Positions 8,287-15,598 of a stretch of 37,690 nt of DNA are shown piece after piece. The first letter of the stretch is position 1. Each line of letters begins with the position of its first letter. This stretch comes from Candidatus Berkelbacteria bacterium (lineage in GTDB: Bacteria; Patescibacteriota; UBA1384; XYA2-FULL-43-10; CAINNR01): assembly GCA_026397235.1 (NCBI GenBank), contig JAPLVG010000017.1, positions 1-37,690 on the forward strand, given 5' to 3'. The notes under the pieces are model-generated. The model had not been told where the DNA came from. It worked only from the letters and a program-made list of their open reading frames with translations, and made no database searches. A program made the position numbers and the translations under genes.

Positions 8287-9150
8287 ATGGAATACATAAA
8301 ACGAAAATCGCTTTTGTACAAGAGCGGTGTTGAATATGCTGACTATGGACTCAACCATGTCGAAGGATGTTCTCACGGGTGTAATTTTCCGTGCTATGCT
8401 TTTATGATCAAAAAACGCTGCGGAGTTGTGAAGACATACCAAGAATGGATCCAACCGAAAATTGTTGAAAATGCTCTTGAACTGCTCGATGCCGAACTGC
8501 CAAAACTGAAAGATAAGATCAAATGCGTTTTTCTCTGTTTCATGACAGATCCTTTTATGTATAAACAACCAGAAATTACTGACTTGACTCTCAAAATTCT
8601 AGCAAGGCTAAAACAGGATGACGTTAAATCGACGGTGATCTCAAAAGGAATTTATCCGAAAGAGCTTTTGGACAAATCAATTTACAATGAAAATAATGAT
8701 TACGGTTCAACTATAGTTTCGTTATCAGAAGATTATCGAAAAAAGTTTGAGCCAGGTTCTGCCCCGATTAAGGAGAGGATAAAAGCTCTCAAACGACTCC
8801 ACAATGCCGGCCTAAAGACTTGGGTGAGTATGGAGCCATATCCAACCCCAAACATCGTTAAACAAGATGTCAGAGAGATTCTAAAGGCAGTTTCTTTCGT
8901 TGATAAGATCGTTTTTGGTAAATGGAACTACAATAAGCGAATTTCCGCACAACCCAGCTCGAAAAACTTCTATAACTCGATGGCCGGTTATGTGATTGAT
9001 TTCTGTAATAAGCGCGGAATTGAATACCACATTAAAGATGGAACAATAAGTGAAGGCTGTTTATCCGAGGAAAAAGTTAACAAAGACCAAATAGACTTTT
9101 ATCTTAAAAGTACTCAAAGCACAAGTTCATCTAAAGCGATGCTAGTGTAA
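8287..9150 (+). CDS. Three-Cys-motif radical-SAM-like protein (TcmP partner)
   Basis: The 287-residue protein has C28, C32 and C36 in GCSHGCNFPCYAF. The context is that of SplB-like radical SAM enzymes (CX3CX2C), but with one extra residue, CX3CX3C. Downstream, VSLSEDYRKKFEPGSAPIKE and RLHNAGLKTWVSMEPYP match the barrel region of such enzymes. The cysteines would bind a 4Fe-4S cluster if the fold holds. A strong ribosome site (TTGGAGGGG) precedes the ATG. It is the last gene of the operon and ends at a bidirectional terminator. The family (Gp37/Gp68-like, DUF5131-related) is known from phages and mobile elements. The substrate is unknown. Confidence 0.75.
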   Translation: MEYIKRKSLLYKSGVEYADYGLNHVEGCSHGCNFPCYAFMIKKRCGVVKTYQEWIQPKIVENALELLDAELPKLKDKIKCVFLCFMTDPFMYKQPEITDLTLKILARLKQDDVKSTVISKGIYPKELLDKSIYNENNDYGSTIVSLSEDYRKKFEPGSAPIKERIKALKRLHNAGLKTWVSMEPYPTPNIVKQDVREILKAVSFVDKIVFGKWNYNKRISAQPSSKNFYNSMAGYVIDFCNKRGIEYHIKDGTISEGCLSEEKVNKDQIDFYLKSTQSTSSSKAMLV

Positions 9151-9175
9151 TAATACTCGAATAATTAGTTTGGTA

Positions 9176-9206
9176 ACAAAAAAGGAATCCCAGGATTCCT
9201 TTTTTG
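9176..9206. terminator. Bidirectional intrinsic terminator between convergent operons
   Basis: AAAGGAATCC and GGATTCCTTT flank a two-base loop (CA), with an A-run on the left and a T-run on the right. It can terminate the TcmP operon on the plus strand and the terminase operon on the minus strand. Confidence 0.9.
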
Positions 9207-9244
9207 TTGATGCCATAGTTTTGGCAATCGCGACACCATCAAAA

Positions 9245-10741
9245 CTAATACCTAAGACCAGGTCTTTGGTAAATCACTTTATACATATCAGAACGAAATT
9301 TCTGCATCGACTCGTATGAGATATTGCAAGTCGATGGTGGATCATTGATAATTCCTGAAATTAGAGTTGTTAATGCATCGCACAAATCATCGTGTCCAGT
9401 TAACCCAAAATCCAGAATCTGATGTAGTAATTGCTCACAGCCTTTTTCGGGAAATACTACTTTTCCCGATCTGATGTACTCGGAAATCATCGAAAGCCGT
9501 GTTCGTTTGTCATTTTGGCCAACACTGACGCCGACGGCATTCACATTTTTTTCTTTCAATATCTGGGTCAGCCCTCTTTGTGTACCGACCTCTTCAATGT
9601 AAAATCTGTGATTGGTAACATCCTTCCATGAATTTACCATGGAGCAGATATTATCAATTGTCACAGGCAACAACATTCTTGAATTTATCGGATTTGGTAA
9701 GATGTAAATTTTCAAGTCCTTGCCATAACCCATAATTTTACAAGTCACAATTGCAGTATAGTCGGCCTTTTCTCGCTCAGAAACAGCGAGGTCGACTCCA
9801 CCAGCGTAGGCACAACTTTCGTCCCTTCGCAGTTCTGGTAGGTCTTGGTAATAATGAATCCAGTTTTTTTCGATGACCGGCTCTTGGTCATCTGCAATTA
9901 TCAATAGATATTCTCGAAGCCAGGCGAATTTATCGCCAACAGCTTTTCTTTCGGCTTCAATCGCTTCCATGTCAGGGTATTTACCCGGCCATGCGATATT
10001 GCCATCTTGGTCAAGTAGAGGATATTTTCTAAATATTCCACTCCTTGCACCTTCCTCGATCTCTCTGGTCAATCTCATAACCAGACTAGATTCATGAAGC
10101 ATATTGCCGATAAGGATTTTTTTAGTATCCCTGGTGCCTAGTGGCAAAACCTCTCCAGTAAACCATCGATAAGTGTTGTTTCTGGATTCCTCTGATTTAA
10201 CGGAGGCTAAATCCTCAATATCGTCAGCAATAATTAAATCTGGTCGGTGACTACCGTGTTTAACTCCACGGATTGATTGTTCTCGTGAAACCGCTATGAT
10301 TTTCGCATTGTGTTTCGGGATTACAAGACTGCAGGAATTCCATTCATCCATTTGACGAAATGGACCAAGGTCTTGCCTTAATAACTCGTTGGTCTCAAGC
10401 TCCTTCTTCAGGTTGGCGAAGTGCTGCTTGGCTTGTTCCTGGGTTTGGGAAATGATCACAACAAATTTGCACTTCATTTTCCCTAATATCGCCCAGATCG
10501 GGTAACTTGTGGTCATGAGCGTGATTTTTCCTGAACCCCTAAAACTGCAAATTACAGCTAGTTTTACATTTTCATCCTCGGATATCTGGAACATCTCGCG
10601 ATGAAATGGGGCGATTTCGTACTTTACATAATCATTGAAATATACATGGAAGAACCAGAGGTGAGAATCCGTTGTTACGGCAACTCTCGCTGCTTGGTTC
10701 TTAATTAACTGGTCGATAGCCACTTTGTTTTCTTTAGTCAT
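9245..10741 (-). CDS. terL: Phage terminase large subunit (TerL)
   Basis: The 498-residue protein has the two-domain layout of terminase motors. The ATPase part carries a P-loop CSFRGSGK at 65-72 and Walker B DLIIADDIED at 168-177. The RNase H-like nuclease part carries GGVDLAVSEREKADYTA around D317, YIEEVGTQ at 381-388 and GHDDLCDAL at 449-457, giving an acidic triad. TerL packages phage DNA into proheads and cuts concatemers. The residue after the P-loop Lys is Ile (ATC), where Ser or Thr is normal; this may impair ATPase activity. The ATG overlaps the small subunit stop as ATGA, and AAAGGAGATC is the ribosome site. No portal or capsid gene is nearby. Confidence 0.88.
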   Translation of the reverse strand: MTKENKVAIDQLIKNQAARVAVTTDSHLWFFHVYFNDYVKYEIAPFHREMFQISEDENVKLAVICSFRGSGKITLMTTSYPIWAILGKMKCKFVVIISQTQEQAKQHFANLKKELETNELLRQDLGPFRQMDEWNSCSLVIPKHNAKIIAVSREQSIRGVKHGSHRPDLIIADDIEDLASVKSEESRNNTYRWFTGEVLPLGTRDTKKILIGNMLHESSLVMRLTREIEEGARSGIFRKYPLLDQDGNIAWPGKYPDMEAIEAERKAVGDKFAWLREYLLIIADDQEPVIEKNWIHYYQDLPELRRDESCAYAGGVDLAVSEREKADYTAIVTCKIMGYGKDLKIYILPNPINSRMLLPVTIDNICSMVNSWKDVTNHRFYIEEVGTQRGLTQILKEKNVNAVGVSVGQNDKRTRLSMISEYIRSGKVVFPEKGCEQLLHQILDFGLTGHDDLCDALTTLISGIINDPPSTCNISYESMQKFRSDMYKVIYQRPGLRY

Positions 10742-11169
10742 TTGATCTCCTTTAAATTATTTGAACTTATTAAATTTGCGAGCTTTAATGCTTTTTTGAT
10801 GTTTGTTTCCTGCTCTTTAGTCAACTTGTAATCTTTAATTTCCAAGTTTCCATTGAGCTCGAGCTTGTTTCTATACAGGTTATGTCTGTGATTTAGCCAG
10901 TACATAACGGCTGTAAGGTTGTTATCCTTCATCGCACTGATCAGCTGGCTTTCTGCCATATCATTGATCAGCGCACAACCCTCCTCTAACGCTTTATCGC
11001 AGGCCGAGGCAAACTTGTTGCTCTCGCGACGCCAACGATAGTAACTATTTCTGCCTATATCGACCTTTTGACAGGCAATTTCCACAACCGGTGTCTTTTT
11101 CAATTGATCAACCAGTTGTTGTTGGATTTTACTTTTACGAATTTTAATTGCGGTTTCAGGTTTGTTCAT
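10738..11169 (-). CDS. Terminase small subunit-like helix-turn-helix protein
   Basis: The 143-residue protein has an N-terminal helix-turn-helix region (VEIACQKVDIGRNSYYRWRR, about 28-47). The family pattern follows: a phenylalanine-containing helix, INDMAESQLISAMKDNN and TAVMYWLNHR. This fits phage small terminase-like DNA-binding proteins (phBC6A51 type) that recognise the packaging site. It is coupled by ATGA overlaps at both ends, to the methyltransferase upstream and to TerL downstream, which supports the assignment. The ribosome site GAGGAGGTCC lies within the upstream gene. Confidence 0.75.
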   Translation of the reverse strand: MNKPETAIKIRKSKIQQQLVDQLKKTPVVEIACQKVDIGRNSYYRWRRESNKFASACDKALEEGCALINDMAESQLISAMKDNNLTAVMYWLNHRHNLYRNKLELNGNLEIKDYKLTKEQETNIKKALKLANLISSNNLKEIK

Positions 11170-11936
11170 TGGACCTCCTCAATTTTTACTGCTTTGATTC
11201 CAAAGGTTTTCTCAAATCGCTCAATTATGACTCGGCAATATTCCGGATCGAGCTCAACACCCATGGAAATTCTTTTTGTTTGCTCCGCCGCCAAAATCGT
11301 GGATCCTGATCCTAAGAAGGAATCAAATATCACATCGCCTACACTTGAACTGTTGAGAATCAGATTTCGTAAAAGTGGGATCGGTTTTTGCGTAGGGTGA
11401 AGGTTGGATTTGCTTGGTCGTGGGTAAAACAATACTGATTTGTCCGGTGATTTCTTGAACTCGTGTGTGCCCAACCACCCGTATAGCACGAGCTCGTGGG
11501 CGGGAAGGTAATTTAGCCTACCAATCACAGCGTGTGATTTAACCCAAACAATCAGCTGTGAGAATTTAAATCCTGCCTCCAAGAATCCTTCACGAAGTGC
11601 AAAAATCATTTTGTCACTGTTAAAGATATATGCAGAATTTTTCTTCTCCAAGTGCGGTTTTACAGCATCAAGCCAATCCTTGGTGAATTTGGCATATTCT
11701 TCATCAGATTGGAACTGATCGTTGATAATATCTCGGTGTTGAGTTTTTGTTTTAACAAATGAATTTCGTGCTTGGCTGACCTGAATTCCATACGGAGGAT
11801 CAACCAGCAAAACCTTGATTTTGTCCTTGCCGATCAGTTTTTTAATAATCTCAGAGTCTTTTGCGTCACCATTAATTATTCGGTGACATCCCAAAGCAAA
11901 CATGTCGCCATATTTGATCTCAATTTTATTCTCCAT
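11166..11936 (-). CDS. DNA adenine/cytosine-N4 methyltransferase, intact motifs
   Basis: The 256-residue protein has the permuted (beta-class) order. The catalytic motif IV DPPYGI is at 46-51, HPTQKP at 180-185 and the SAM-binding motif FDSFLGSGST at 204-213, with conserved spacing. It should methylate an exocyclic amino group of A or C in DNA. No restriction enzyme is present, so this is an orphan methyltransferase of the kind found next to phage packaging genes. Its first 11 bases overlap the ParB-methyltransferase gene, and its last four overlap the small terminase gene. The ribosome site AAAGGAGATCAAA is clear. The target sequence cannot be predicted. Confidence 0.87.
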   Translation of the reverse strand: MENKIEIKYGDMFALGCHRIINGDAKDSEIIKKLIGKDKIKVLLVDPPYGIQVSQARNSFVKTKTQHRDIINDQFQSDEEYAKFTKDWLDAVKPHLEKKNSAYIFNSDKMIFALREGFLEAGFKFSQLIVWVKSHAVIGRLNYLPAHELVLYGWLGTHEFKKSPDKSVLFYPRPSKSNLHPTQKPIPLLRNLILNSSSVGDVIFDSFLGSGSTILAAEQTKRISMGVELDPEYCRVIIERFEKTFGIKAVKIEEVQ

Positions 11937-13221
11937 TTTGATCTCCTTTGTGAATTAATATTGCATCCTGTCCGGTTAAGTTTTTGAACCTTAAAATCGC
12001 CAAATCTACGAAGATTGGCTCAATATCAATTGTGTAACAACGGCGTTTGAGCTGCTCACAGGCGATTAGGGTTGAAGCTGATCCCGACGCTAAATCCAGC
12101 ACAACATCATTGACTTTGGTGCATCTGCGAATAGGCTTTTCGTGCAAAGTGACAGGCTTTTCCGTGCTGTGGATGTAATCTTGACCCGCAAGTCGTTTTA
12201 CCAGCCAAATATCCATCATGTCCAAAATGTCATCGATCTGACGGTTGCCAGAAGCGACATCACGGTTCAAAACCTCCGATAAATTAGCCAGTTTCTGCGA
12301 AATGAACGGTTTACCGATCGTGCCATACAAAACAGGCTCAAAACTCTTGTTAAAAGCTATTTGTGGAGTGGGGTTGATTCCATTTTTCAACCACAGGCAC
12401 AATCTTTTGCTGTTAATACCCAACTCGCGATATATTTCCTGCAGAAGCCACACGTATAATTGATCCGAGTAAAAAAAGACATGGCAGTCAGGTTTAGCGA
12501 CTGACAAGGCGTTACTGATAGTTTTCTTCAGAAACTCTTTGTAATCAGCATCGCTCATATTGTCGTCGATGTGGCCACCGTACGAGGATTTGCCGCCAAG
12601 GCCCGAATTGTAGCTCAGACCGATATTAAATTTGCAATCTGTGTAAATCATATCGACCTTAGTATCATCTAGAAGTTTTTTGACAAACTCCGAGTCGGTC
12701 GAGCTTCCGCAACCGATAACATGGCGCCCCAAAGAGTAAATTTCTCCCAGTTTTGTTTTTGGGACTTTGATTTCTTGTTTTGCTTTTTCAACATCAAAAT
12801 CATCACTTTCTGTACCTAGCGAATCATCCCAAATAGCTGACAGATCGATTTCGTTGAATCCCGCTTCCATGACAATATCGATATCCCAATCCTTGAGAAT
12901 GTTGAGATTGAAAATTCCATTCAACACATTCATTCTGAGTAGAATTTCCTGCATTTTGCGGACATCGGTTATTATAGTTTTCACTACGGGAACTTCCGGG
13001 ATTTTTAACTCTCTGGCAACTATCAGGCGAAGATTGCCTGACAACACAACATACTCATATTTGGGAGCCATATTGACCAGCAATGGTGAAGTCCACCCGA
13101 ACTTTCTAATCGACTTTATTAAGTCTGATTTACCCTTATCATCGAAATCTCGGGGATTTCCCGGATAGGGTTTTAACAATTCTGTTTTTACATACTCAAT
13201 CTTGATTTTTTCTTCTTTCAT
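11926..13221 (-). CDS. ParB-domain/DNA methyltransferase fusion with degenerate catalytic motif
   Basis: I chose the ATG at 13221 because a perfect AGGAGG lies just upstream; the frame stays open to 13266. The 431-residue protein begins with a ParB/Srx-type domain (about 5-95, with PGNPRDF and LSGNLRLIVAREL). It continues into a beta-class methyltransferase. Motif IV reads TDCKFNIGL at 194-202, so the two catalytic prolines of DPPY are replaced by Cys-Lys. Motif I is altered to DLASGSAST at 376-384. HSTEKP at 351-356 is close to normal. It is probably catalytically weak or inactive, perhaps acting as a DNA-recognition subunit for the intact methyltransferase that overlaps it. ParB-methyltransferase fusions are common in phages. 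Confidence 0.82.
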   Translation of the reverse strand: MKEEKIKIEYVKTELLKPYPGNPRDFDDKGKSDLIKSIRKFGWTSPLLVNMAPKYEYVVLSGNLRLIVARELKIPEVPVVKTIITDVRKMQEILLRMNVLNGIFNLNILKDWDIDIVMEAGFNEIDLSAIWDDSLGTESDDFDVEKAKQEIKVPKTKLGEIYSLGRHVIGCGSSTDSEFVKKLLDDTKVDMIYTDCKFNIGLSYNSGLGGKSSYGGHIDDNMSDADYKEFLKKTISNALSVAKPDCHVFFYSDQLYVWLLQEIYRELGINSKRLCLWLKNGINPTPQIAFNKSFEPVLYGTIGKPFISQKLANLSEVLNRDVASGNRQIDDILDMMDIWLVKRLAGQDYIHSTEKPVTLHEKPIRRCTKVNDVVLDLASGSASTLIACEQLKRRCYTIDIEPIFVDLAILRFKNLTGQDAILIHKGDQNGE

Positions 13222-13486
13222 AATTCCTCCTAAATTAGTTCTTATATACAAAAATTCCCGCATCAATCTTGATATGCGGGTTCATTTTTGGCAACCGACC
13301 ACTGCCGAAAACACAAAACCCGCACACTATAGCGCAACTTCTAATGAAGTTTACGCATAATGCAGTGTTTTGTATTTCTGGGGTTGCCGTACTCTACAAG
13401 AACAAAGCTTTCTATAACCCCGTCGATATTTCGACTAAGGCGTTCTCCTTAAGCAATCATTTTTGGATTGCCAGCTAAAAAGGATT
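13222..13486 (-). ncRNA. Highly structured leader or small RNA upstream of the methyltransferase-terminase operon
   Basis: A promoter starting transcription near 13486 leaves a leader of about 265 nt with no convincing ORF. Read on the minus strand it contains these stems in order (plus coordinates): 13466-13471/13453-13458, 13447-13451/13436-13440, 13431-13435/13422-13426, AACCCC/GGGGTT at 13416-13421/13380-13385, a long stem centred on AACTTC-TAAT-GAAGTT at 13336-13351 with outer ACACT/AGTGT arms, and a terminator-like hairpin at 13257-13280. GGTTGCC at 13382-13388 can instead pair with GGCAACC at 13290-13296, which would break the AACCCC/GGGGTT stem. Mutually exclusive stems before a terminator hairpin are the hallmark of an attenuator or riboswitch. 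No known class is recognised. Confidence 0.5.
13251..13280 (-). terminator. Terminator-like hairpin 36 bases before the ParB-methyltransferase start
   Basis: CCCGC at 13257-13261 pairs with GCGGG at 13276-13280, and ATCAA at 13262-13266 pairs with TTGAT at 13269-13273 around a TC loop. On the minus strand the stem is followed by AATTTTTG. This is a candidate attenuator for the operon. Confidence 0.6.
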
Positions 13487-13492
13487 AATTTA

Positions 13493-13522
13493 ATTCTATT
13501 ACCAATCACAGATCTTTGTCAA
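13493..13522 (-). promoter_or_regulatory. Promoter of the methyltransferase-terminase operon
   Basis: On the minus strand a consensus TTGACA (13522-13517) and TAGAAT (13498-13493) are 18 bases apart. The predicted start point is near 13486. Confidence 0.7.
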
Positions 13523-13576
13523 GAGCTCCAAAGTTTTTGTTGATTTATGACACAAAGACGCTAGAGAGTCCAGAAA

Positions 13577-13618
13577 AATGATACGGCCCTTTTTTATAGT
13601 GTATCATTGTGTATCATT
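13577..13618. promoter_or_regulatory. Three AATGATAC-type iterons
   Basis: AATGATAC at 13577-13584 faces two copies of GTATCATT at 13601-13608 and 13611-13618. The latter two are spaced exactly 10 bases apart, so they lie on the same helix face. They sit 55-100 bases upstream of the minus-strand promoter and are a plausible regulator binding site. The rest of 13619-13780 shows nothing definite. Confidence 0.45.
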
Positions 13619-13779
13619 TCGCCTCAAATCGTTGAAAAATAATACAACGCCACAAACCCACTAGAAATGCCAGCTTTATTCCATTTTGAGGGCAAATCTG
13701 GTATCGTAAAAATTAGCCAATGGAAAGGGACAAAGGGTATTAGAAAGGTCTAGACCCAGCTGTCCCGCCAAAGAATAAA

Positions 13780-14275
13780 AATTAGAAGATAAAGACGGTA
13801 AAGAGGGTATAGAAGATAAAAAACGGGGGGAAAGATGGGGAATTACAAAGATACAATCACTTACAAGCAGGCGACGGAAGCTTACGAGCTGACTTATAAG
13901 CAAAATCAAGCCGAGGGAGCGTTGCGAAATAGTGTGAAAGCGCTGATTGAATTTCTCGGTTTTGCTCGCGCTTCCGGCGAAGAATTGCTGGAAGATTATT
14001 TGGATTTAGCCAAGGATCACAAAATTATTATTGTTCGACCAACATCTTTATCATCTCTATCATCTAAATCCTCTTTGTCTTCTGATTTAAATTATCTAAT
14101 TGATTCGATTACCAGGACCAACTACCTGCTCGACCGCTAGCGCCAAGCACTGGAAAAACATTTTATTGAACACGGCGGTCATACGGAAAATTTGGCAAAA
14201 AGGAGAAGGGAATATAGAGGATATTGAAGTAAAACAGAAGGTAAAGACGGTTAAGAAGATAAAGATGATAAAAAA
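13780..14275. repeat. Low-complexity GATAAAGA-type tracts around and inside the four-helix gene
   Basis: Purine-rich tracts built on AGATAAAGA and GGTAAAGA occur at about 13780-13820 and 14223-14275. A tract in the opposite orientation (TCTTTATCATCTCTATC and so on) lies at about 14046-14085 inside the coding sequence. They look like expanding simple repeats or remnants of complementary ends. Confidence 0.6.
13835..14227 (+). pseudogene. Decayed four-helix-bundle (suffix-domain type) protein gene
   Basis: The frame gives 101 residues and an in-frame TAG at 14138-14140, after which the same frame continues with RQALEKHFIEHGGHTENLAK to a TGA at 14225. The text matches the four-helix-bundle family with the suffix domain (relatives of the 23S rRNA intervening-sequence protein). 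Visible parts are QNQAEGALRNSVKALIEFLG, FARASGEELLEDY, then TNYLLDR and the post-stop RQALE segment. The usual stretch between the first helix and QN-AEG is missing. A Ser/Leu-rich tract encoded by simple repeats replaces part of the middle. The TAG probably replaced a Gln codon (CAG). TAG ends normal genes here, so this is a pseudogene rather than recoding. The start has a G-rich ribosome site. Confidence 0.75.
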
Positions 14276-15443
14276 TACCAAAAAACTAAAGTTTCCAAAA
14301 GGCTTTCTCTTTGGGTCGGCGACATCGGCTCATCAAATCGAAGGTCATTTGAATAACGACTGGGCACGCTGGGAAAAGATTCCTGGCAAGATTTCTGATG
14401 GCACAACATCTGAACTTGGCGCTGATAGTTGGAATAAGTGGCGCGAAGATATAAAACTACTAAAAAATACCTCGCAAAATGCCTATAGATTTTCCATCGA
14501 ATGGTCGCGGATTGAGCCGAAAGAAGGTTTTTTTGATGAAGGCGCTATTGATCATTACGATCAGATAATCGACGAACTAATTAAAAATGACATCACACCA
14601 ATGGTAACGTTGTTTCATTTCACATGTCCGCTTTGGCTGGATGATATTGGCGGTGTTGCCAACAGAAAATTTGCCAAGTATTTTGCCCGCTTTTCTGGCA
14701 GAATGGCGAAAGAATTTGGAGATAAGGTTGAACTCTGGTCGGTAATTAATGAGCCTAGCGTGTATGTGAATGCAGGCTACATCATCGGTCATTGGTACCC
14801 GGGCAAGCGCAACATTATTGGTGGGGTCAAGGCATTTTTTCACCTTGTTTCTGCTCATAAACAAGCGTACTCTAGCATGAAAAAGGCTAACCCGAGGGTC
14901 AAGGTAGGGATTGCCATGAATATGACCGCATTTGAGCCGGTTAAAAAAACCTGGTGCAATCGTGCTCTAACGAGGGTAGCAAAATGGTTGGTAAATGAAT
15001 ATTCAATAAATTTGGTTCGCAAAAACCTCGACTTTCTCGGCATAAATCACTACATGTCGCACAAAATTCAGTGCAAAAAACCGATTATGTTTGATGAGGG
15101 TGGAGCTAAAAGCGAATATGGCTGGAGTGTTCACCCGGAAGGACTCTACCAAGTAATAATGGAAGCCAGGCACTGGAATTTGCCAGTCTACATTACTGAA
15201 AACGGCACGGCTGATTCATCTGATAGGTTGCGACAAACATTTATCCCAGATTTTTTGGAAAAGTGCTCTGATGCGATTGCAGATGGTGCCGACCTTCGAG
15301 GCTACTTTTACTGGTCTCTGATTGACAATTTTGAGTGGGCTAGTGGATATTCAATGAAATTTGGATTGCATACTATCGACCGAAAACCCCGCAAATCGGC
15401 CGAGATTTACAAGAAAATTATTGAACAAGCTACAGGTGAGTAG
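14265..15443 (+). CDS. Glycoside hydrolase family 1 (beta-glucosidase-like)
   Basis: The frame is open from 14100, but the upstream part runs through the 3' end of the four-helix pseudogene and a low-complexity tract. I therefore place the start at the ATG at 14265, giving 392 residues. The product begins with KLKFPKGFLFGSATSAHQIE, the classic GH1 N-terminus. It has the acid/base Glu in INEPS (E163), the nucleophile in YITENG (E312) and the C-terminal WSLIDNFEWA aglycone block. Family members hydrolyse beta-glycosides of glucose, galactose or related sugars. There is no signal peptide, so it acts on sugars inside the cell. At 392 residues it is shorter than the usual 430-480. The ribosome site is weak. 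Confidence 0.87.
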   Translation: MIKNTKKLKFPKGFLFGSATSAHQIEGHLNNDWARWEKIPGKISDGTTSELGADSWNKWREDIKLLKNTSQNAYRFSIEWSRIEPKEGFFDEGAIDHYDQIIDELIKNDITPMVTLFHFTCPLWLDDIGGVANRKFAKYFARFSGRMAKEFGDKVELWSVINEPSVYVNAGYIIGHWYPGKRNIIGGVKAFFHLVSAHKQAYSSMKKANPRVKVGIAMNMTAFEPVKKTWCNRALTRVAKWLVNEYSINLVRKNLDFLGINHYMSHKIQCKKPIMFDEGGAKSEYGWSVHPEGLYQVIMEARHWNLPVYITENGTADSSDRLRQTFIPDFLEKCSDAIADGADLRGYFYWSLIDNFEWASGYSMKFGLHTIDRKPRKSAEIYKKIIEQATGE

Positions 15444-15481
15444 TTTTTGTGATAAAATAGAAGCAAACATACAAATGATAA

Positions 15482-15549
15482 GCCCTCCTTCGCTCGAATT
15501 CGTCTCGAGGACTACGACCCTCGCAGACGAATGCTCGCTACGGAAGGGC
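15482..15549 (+). repeat. 68-bp palindromic repeat, copy A
   Basis: The unit begins GCCCTCC and ends GGAAGGGC, with internal CTCGAGG and CCCTCGCAG blocks, and can fold on itself. A second 68-bp copy with about eight differences lies in the opposite orientation at 26043-26110. Confidence 0.85.
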
Positions 15550-15598
15550 GCAACAAAATACTATTGGAAAAATATTAACGAAGTTGCGAAAGGATAAT

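Noticed and set aside
13222-13486. Packaging RNA (pRNA) of the phi29 type for the terminase
   Set aside because: The TerL here is of the classical two-subunit type, not the phi29 ATPase, and the leader is in the operon message; a cis-regulator is more likely.
14138-14140. TAG as a recoded amino acid in the four-helix gene
   Set aside because: TAG ends several intact genes (for example at 2607 and 15443) and the gene has other damage, so a pseudogene is simpler.
14100-14264. N-terminal extension of the GH1 glycosidase
   Set aside because: The extension translates the pseudogene 3' end and a simple-repeat tract in the wrong frame; the GH1 family start is near 14265.
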